Shown piece by piece: positions 6,651 to 10,342 of a stretch of DNA of 10,342 nt. The DNA is from Mariprofundales bacterium (GTDB lineage: Bacteria > Pseudomonadota > Zetaproteobacteria > Mariprofundales > S012-25), in NCBI GenBank assembly GCA_015487905.1, contig WFOX01000254.1:1-10342 (forward strand). The letters are read 5' to 3'. A program made the position numbers and the translations under genes. How positions within the stretch are numbered: the first letter of the stretch is position 1; each line of letters opens with the position of its first letter. A model generated the notes under the pieces. The model was not told where the DNA came from. It made no database searches and saw only the letters and a program-made list of their open reading frames with translations.

Positions 6651-7607
6651 GTGATTCGCGAGCTTGCGCCCGTGCCGGGCATGCCTGAGGCCTTCGGCGA
6701 GGACGCGCTGCGCCTGCGCTGGATGGAGGGGCGGCTGCGCACCTTGTTCGCGGCGCGCGACTTCGTGGAGTTCATTCCCGCGCTTTTGCAGCGACCGGAG
6801 CTCGTCAATGCCGCGCGTGCGCCGCGGCTTGCGCACCACACCATCGTCTTTTCCGATCCCGAGGGCGGCGGCCCCGTGGCCATCCGCGCGGATTTCACCC
6901 CGCTTGCGGCGCGCTTCGTGGCAGCACGGCTTCCCAATACGCAAGAGGCGCGCGTGTTTTATTCCGGGCCGACCTTGGCCGCGCATCCGGTGGCGCCTGA
7001 CGGGCGGCGCGAGCAATGGCAGGTGGGCGCGGAACGCTTCGGCGGCGCGCGCGCTAAGGCCGATCGCGAGATTTTGGAGCTTGCCGCGCACGCGCTTGCG
7101 ATCGGGGAATGGAACGAACCCGTGCTTGTGCTCGGCCATTTGGGCCTTTTGCGCGCGCTCGTGGCCCAAGGGCGCGTGCCGTTTGCGCGTTGGGCCGAGG
7201 TGTTGCAGCGCCGCTCGCCTGCGGATGCGGCGGAGTTGGAGCGCGAAGCAGGCCTGCCGCGCGGCAGCGTGGTGGCGCTGCTTGCTGCGGACGAGGCCTG
7301 GCTTGCAAAGGCCGCGGCGCGCGAGGATGCGCTTGGGGAGGCCGCGCGTGAGCTTCTTGCCCGCGCGGAAGAGGTGGCCCGGGCCGTGCCGAAGGTGCAG
7401 GTGCGCGTGGATCCCGCGCTTGTGCCGCGCTTTCTTTATCACGACGGCATCGTGTTTGAGGGCTTTGCACGGGGCTTTGGGCGCGCGCTGTTGCACGGCG
7501 GGCGTTATGACGCGCTGATGCAGGCGCTCGGTCGGCCGATGCCGGCCGTGGGCCTTTCGTTGGATCTTTGGGACTGGCTTGCTGCAAGCGCGGAGGCCGC
7601 ATCATGA
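6651..7607 (+). CDS. hisZ: ATP phosphoribosyltransferase regulatory subunit
   Basis: HisZ is a catalytically dead relative of histidyl-tRNA synthetase. With a short-form HisG it forms the active, histidine-sensitive ATP phosphoribosyltransferase, the first step of histidine synthesis. It has 318 residues, shorter than the usual 380 or so. Class II synthetase-like motifs are visible: IRADFTPLAARFVA (78-91, motif 2 region), REQWQVGAERFG (120-131) and GGRYDALM followed by PAVGLSLDLW (283-307, motif 3). The anticodon-binding domain of true HisRS is absent, which supports HisZ over HisS. The start is a GTG at 6651, chosen because VIRELAPVPGMPE matches the family N-terminus. There is no Shine-Dalgarno, and an out-of-frame ATG immediately followed by TGA (6649-6654) overlaps this start. 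It overlaps purA by ATGA. HisG must be elsewhere in the genome. Confidence 0.92.
   Translation: MIRELAPVPGMPEAFGEDALRLRWMEGRLRTLFAARDFVEFIPALLQRPELVNAARAPRLAHHTIVFSDPEGGGPVAIRADFTPLAARFVAARLPNTQEARVFYSGPTLAAHPVAPDGRREQWQVGAERFGGARAKADREILELAAHALAIGEWNEPVLVLGHLGLLRALVAQGRVPFARWAEVLQRRSPADAAELEREAGLPRGSVVALLAADEAWLAKAAAREDALGEAARELLARAEEVARAVPKVQVRVDPALVPRFLYHDGIVFEGFARGFGRALLHGGRYDALMQALGRPMPAVGLSLDLWDWLAASAEAAS
7592..7596 (+). promoter_or_regulatory. purA ribosome binding site inside hisZ
   Basis: GGAGG lies 7 bases before the purA ATG at 7604, within the last codons of hisZ, and fixes this ATG over a possible upstream in-frame start at 7568. Confidence 0.75.
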
Positions 7608-8896
7608 CGAACATCGTCGCCGTCGGCGCACAATGGGGCGATGAGGGCAAGGGCAAGTTCGTGGATTGGCTGGCCGCGCGCACGAGCATCGTGGCGCGTT
7701 TCCAAGGCGGTCCCAATGCGGGGCACACGCTCGTCGTGGGCGACGAGCGCATCGTGCTGCACCATGTCCCCTCGGGCATTTTGCACGAGGATGTGCATTG
7801 CGTGATCGGCTCCGGCTGCGTGGTTTCGCCCTTGCGGCTGGCTGAAGAGTTGCGCGAGCTGGATCGCGTGGGCGTGGATTGGCAGGCGCGGCTTTTGATC
7901 TCCGAGCGTTGCCATTTGATCTTTCCCTATCACGAGGCCTTGGATCGGGCGCGCGAAGCGCGCGCAAAAGGGGACAAGATCGGCACGACTTGCCGCGGCA
8001 TCGGTCCCGCTTATGAGGACAAGGCCGCAAGGCGCGGCGTGCGCTTTTGCGATCTTGCAAGCCCTGAGGGCATTGCGCGCGTGTGGGAAAACTGGCGCTT
8101 TGCGAACTTCTTGCTAGAGCATTGGTTTCAGGCGCAGCCCGTGCCGCGGGAAAGCGTGGAAGAGGCCTTGGAGGTGGCGCGCGGATGGCTTTCGCGGTTC
8201 GTGGGCGATGCCGGCGCCTGGCTGCGTGCGCGCATGCGGCGCGGCGCAAGCGTGTTGTTTGAAGGCGCGCAAGGCGCCCTCTTGGATCTGGATCACGGCA
8301 CCTATCCCTTCGTGACCTCATCCAATACCGTGGCTGCGGCTGCGGCCATCGGCACGGGGGTGGGGCCCTTGGCCATTCATGAAGCGGTGGGGATTTGCAA
8401 GGCCTATACGACGCGCGTCGGCGCAGGCCCGTTTCCGACCGAGCTTTATGATGGCGAGCGCTTGCTGGATCCCATAGGCCGACACTTGGCGGAGCGCGGG
8501 CAGGAGTTCGGCTCCACCACGGGGCGGCCGCGTCGCACGGGTTGGTTTGACGCCGTCGTCGTGCGCTATGCCGTGGAGGTCGGAGGGCTGACCGCGCTTG
8601 CGCTCACGAAGCTGGATGTGCTGGACGGACTTGCGGAGATCAAGATTTGCACGGCTTACGAGTTGGACGGCAAGCAATTGCTGCTGCCGCCCGCGGATCC
8701 CGCAGCGCTTGCGCGCTGCCGCCCCGTCTATGAAACGCTTGCGGGATGGGATACCGCCACAGCGGGCGTGCACGATGCCGCCCAGCTTCCTCCTGCTGCG
8801 CGCGCGTTTTTGCAGCGCGTTGGGGAGCTTGTCGGTGCGCCCGTGCGCTGGGTTTCCACAGGCCCCGAGCGCGAAGAGGTGCTCAGGCTGCGCTAA
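7604..8896 (+). CDS. purA: adenylosuccinate synthase
   Basis: It joins IMP and aspartate using GTP to make adenylosuccinate, the first step from IMP to AMP, in the cytoplasm. At 430 residues it is close to the length of the E. coli enzyme. The N-terminal QWGDEGKGK (10-18) contains the catalytic aspartate D13 and the P-loop. NAGH (38-41) contains the catalytic histidine H41. The IMP/GTP loops follow: GTTCRGIGPAYEDK (127-140), EGAQG (220-224), DHGTYPFVTSS (230-240), TTRVGAGPFPTE (269-280), STTGRPRR (304-311) and TKLDVLDG (335-342). The cysteine at 130 is where I more often recall glycine, leucine or lysine, which should be tolerated. It is the last gene of the operon. Its TAA overlaps the stop codon of the convergent kinase gene by four bases, and there is no room for a terminator between them. 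Confidence 0.98.
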   Translation: MTNIVAVGAQWGDEGKGKFVDWLAARTSIVARFQGGPNAGHTLVVGDERIVLHHVPSGILHEDVHCVIGSGCVVSPLRLAEELRELDRVGVDWQARLLISERCHLIFPYHEALDRAREARAKGDKIGTTCRGIGPAYEDKAARRGVRFCDLASPEGIARVWENWRFANFLLEHWFQAQPVPRESVEEALEVARGWLSRFVGDAGAWLRARMRRGASVLFEGAQGALLDLDHGTYPFVTSSNTVAAAAAIGTGVGPLAIHEAVGICKAYTTRVGAGPFPTELYDGERLLDPIGRHLAERGQEFGSTTGRPRRTGWFDAVVVRYAVEVGGLTALALTKLDVLDGLAEIKICTAYELDGKQLLLPPADPAALARCRPVYETLAGWDTATAGVHDAAQLPPAARAFLQRVGELVGAPVRWVSTGPEREEVLRLR

Positions 8897-10342
8897 AGCC
8901 GCAATGCCTCGTTGGCGCGTTGCAGCACGCGCGCCGTTTCCTCCACGAGACTTGCATACAGGCGTTCATCCGCAAGCGGCAGCGCAAGCGGATGCCGCAG
9001 CAGGCGCTCATGATCCGCGCGCAAGGGCCGCATGGCCTGGCTCCACGGCGAGGCCTTGAGGACCTCGGGAAGTTCTTGCGTGTCTTTCATCATGGCTTGC
9101 AGCACGAGGTGGCTTGTGTGCAGCAGCATAAGCAAGGGTTGCGCCTCCACGGGCCAGGCGCTGGGCGGCGTCCCTTCGGGATGATGGTGGTAGAAAAGCC
9201 AGCGGCGCACGGGTTGCGGCGCGTCTATGGCCACGGCCGCAAGCATGCCCACATCCAGATGCGAGCAGCCGAAGGCTTCCCATTCCGCGGCAAGCGCCGG
9301 TTTTTGCGCGATGCGCATGCAGAAGTCCTCCCAGGCCGCATCGTCTGTCGCGGCAACGAGCGCAAGCTTGCCGATGTCGTGCGCAAGCCCCAATGCGCCC
9401 GCAAGCGCTTCGGCCACGGCTGCGCTGCTGACCGCAAGCGCGCGGGCGATCGTGGCGATGCCGAGAAGGTGCAGCGCAAGCCCGCGCATCGCACGCGCGC
9501 GCGCAGGCGGCGTGGGCGGCACAAGGGCCTGCACGAGCAAAAAGTCCATCACGCGGAAGGCGCCGATGCGCGCAATGGCAACGGGAAGCGGGAGTTCGGC
9601 GGCCTGCCATGCGCGCGCAAGGCGCTGCGCCGCTTCCTGCAAGGGGGGCGATTCTTGCAAGGCAGTGGCGAGCGCCTGCGCGGACGGGGATGCATCCGCG
9701 CAGGCATCCTTCCAGATGCTTATAAGCGCTTGCGGCGGCTTGGGGATGCAGCTTATCCATCTTCGCGCGCGCGCAAGCGTGGTCTCGGAAAGATCAGGGG
9801 GGGCTAGCAGCAGCTTTTCCGGTGGAGCCGGTGCGTGCAAAAACTCGCTGATCGCCCAATACAATGTGTGCGGCGCAAGGCGCTGCGTGCGCGTGGGCAC
9901 CGTATGCGCATCGCTTTGCTTGTCTGAGATGAGGTCGGAATAGCGCGCAGCCCCCGCTGGCAGTGCAGGCGGCGTGGGTGCAGGCGCAAGCGTGGCGAGG
10001 GTTGTGCGGGTCTGCGCAAGTGTCGGGCGGGCTTGCGGGTCTTTGCGCAACAGCCCATCCACGAGCTCCACGAGCGCGGCAGGCACATCAGGCGCGAATG
10101 CATCCAGCCTAGGCGGAGGCGTGTGCAGGTGCATTTCCATGAGCGCGAAGTCGCCGCCTGCGCTGGGAAGGAAAGGGGGGCGGCCGGCGATCATTTCAAA
10201 GAGCACGCAGCCGAATGCGTATAGGTCGGTGGCGGGCTGCGGCCGCTCGCCGCGCACCTGCTCCGGCGGCGTGTAAAGAAACGCACCGAGCGCCATGCCC
10301 GTTTGCGTAAGGTCGCGATCCTCTATGCCCTTGGCCAGGCCG
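8893..10342 (-). CDS. Ser/Thr protein kinase-HDOD domain fusion (5' end beyond the window)
   Basis: Only the C-terminal 482 residues are present; the frame stays open to the window edge. Residue 1 here is the G of the kinase DFG motif (GLAKG), followed by the activation segment ending TPPEQ (24-28) and DLYAFGCVLFEMIAGRPPF (39-57), the helix F region of Hanks-type kinases. The kinase C-lobe ends at about 115 with a RPTLAQT segment. A proline/alanine-rich linker covers about 117-185. An HDOD-like domain covers about 190-395, including AHDIGKLAL (320-328), FGCSHLDVGM (357-366) and YHHHPEG (384-390). HDOD proteins are regulatory and usually lack phosphodiesterase activity. The P+1 loop reads LGAF where LGTP is usual. 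No membrane segment lies in the visible part. It likely signals by phosphorylation, but its targets are unknown. The ATG at 10296 is not the start, because kinase motifs continue upstream of it. Confidence 0.9.
   Translation of the reverse strand, partial: GLAKGIEDRDLTQTGMALGAFLYTPPEQVRGERPQPATDLYAFGCVLFEMIAGRPPFLPSAGGDFALMEMHLHTPPPRLDAFAPDVPAALVELVDGLLRKDPQARPTLAQTRTTLATLAPAPTPPALPAGAARYSDLISDKQSDAHTVPTRTQRLAPHTLYWAISEFLHAPAPPEKLLLAPPDLSETTLARARRWISCIPKPPQALISIWKDACADASPSAQALATALQESPPLQEAAQRLARAWQAAELPLPVAIARIGAFRVMDFLLVQALVPPTPPARARAMRGLALHLLGIATIARALAVSSAAVAEALAGALGLAHDIGKLALVAATDDAAWEDFCMRIAQKPALAAEWEAFGCSHLDVGMLAAVAIDAPQPVRRWLFYHHHPEGTPPSAWPVEAQPLLMLLHTSHLVLQAMMKDTQELPEVLKASPWSQAMRPLRADHERLLRHPLALPLADERLYASLVEETARVLQRANEALRL

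Noticed and set aside
5616..7496. 626-codon open frame antisense to serA and hisZ, longer than any real gene here
   Set aside because: Its product is rich in Arg, His and Ala with no recognisable domain, and it mirrors two secure genes. It arises from GC-rich codon bias on the opposite strand.
7577..7589. GCTTGC-T-GCAAGC hairpin at the end of hisZ as a regulator of purA translation
   Set aside because: It lies in coding sequence next to the ribosome binding site, but it is one of many copies of the same over-represented hexamer, so a specific role is not supported.
6651..7607. Histidyl-tRNA synthetase (hisS) instead of hisZ
   Set aside because: The protein has 318 residues, lacks the anticodon-binding domain and shows HisZ-type motif 2 and 3 variants; the position before purA also fits hisZ.

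Overview
The window is GC-rich (roughly two-thirds G+C by eye), densely packed and entirely bacterial. The gene content points to Pseudomonadota. hisZ next to purA is familiar from beta- and gammaproteobacteria. The order serine-type aminotransferase, serA, hisZ, purA resembles what I recall from Zetaproteobacteria-like lineages; that placement is from memory and weak. No RNA genes, insertion sequences, CRISPR arrays or phage genes are visible, and there is no gene-free stretch longer than 100 bases.

Layout. (1) Positions 19-2964, minus strand: a likely operon read right to left. It runs from nspC (carboxynorspermidine/carboxyspermidine decarboxylase) to a DppB-type and then a DppC-type ABC permease; the two permease genes share an ATGA overlap. 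The ATPases and the binding protein are not in the window. (2) Positions 3054-3827, plus strand: a TauE/SafE-family membrane exporter, divergent from nspC across 89 bases. (3) Positions 3892-8896, plus strand: a tight operon of class V aminotransferase, serA, hisZ and purA, with ATGA overlaps at two of the three junctions and 12 bases at the third. It has a recognisable promoter that starts inside the stop codon of the exporter gene, with two perfect inverted repeats around the -10 and in the leader. (4) Positions 8893-10342, minus strand: the 3' part of a Ser/Thr protein kinase fused to an HDOD domain. It is cut by the window edge at the kinase DFG motif, and its stop codon overlaps that of purA tail to tail.

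How the genes fit together. The central operon joins serine synthesis (SerA, with the aminotransferase plausibly acting as phosphoserine aminotransferase) to the first step of histidine synthesis (HisZ, partner of a short-form HisG encoded elsewhere) and to AMP synthesis (PurA). These pathways share purine and one-carbon metabolism. The polyamine decarboxylase with peptide-type permeases is a less usual pairing. The kinase-HDOD fusion is the clearest signalling protein.

Beyond genes, the hexamer GCAAGC/GCTTGC is strikingly over-represented: about 80 copies by hand count against about 7 expected from base composition. Much of it comes from Leu(CTT)-Ala codon pairs, but the excess also appears in the antisense orientation. 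Overall this is mostly core metabolism; I do not see a defence or mobile system here.
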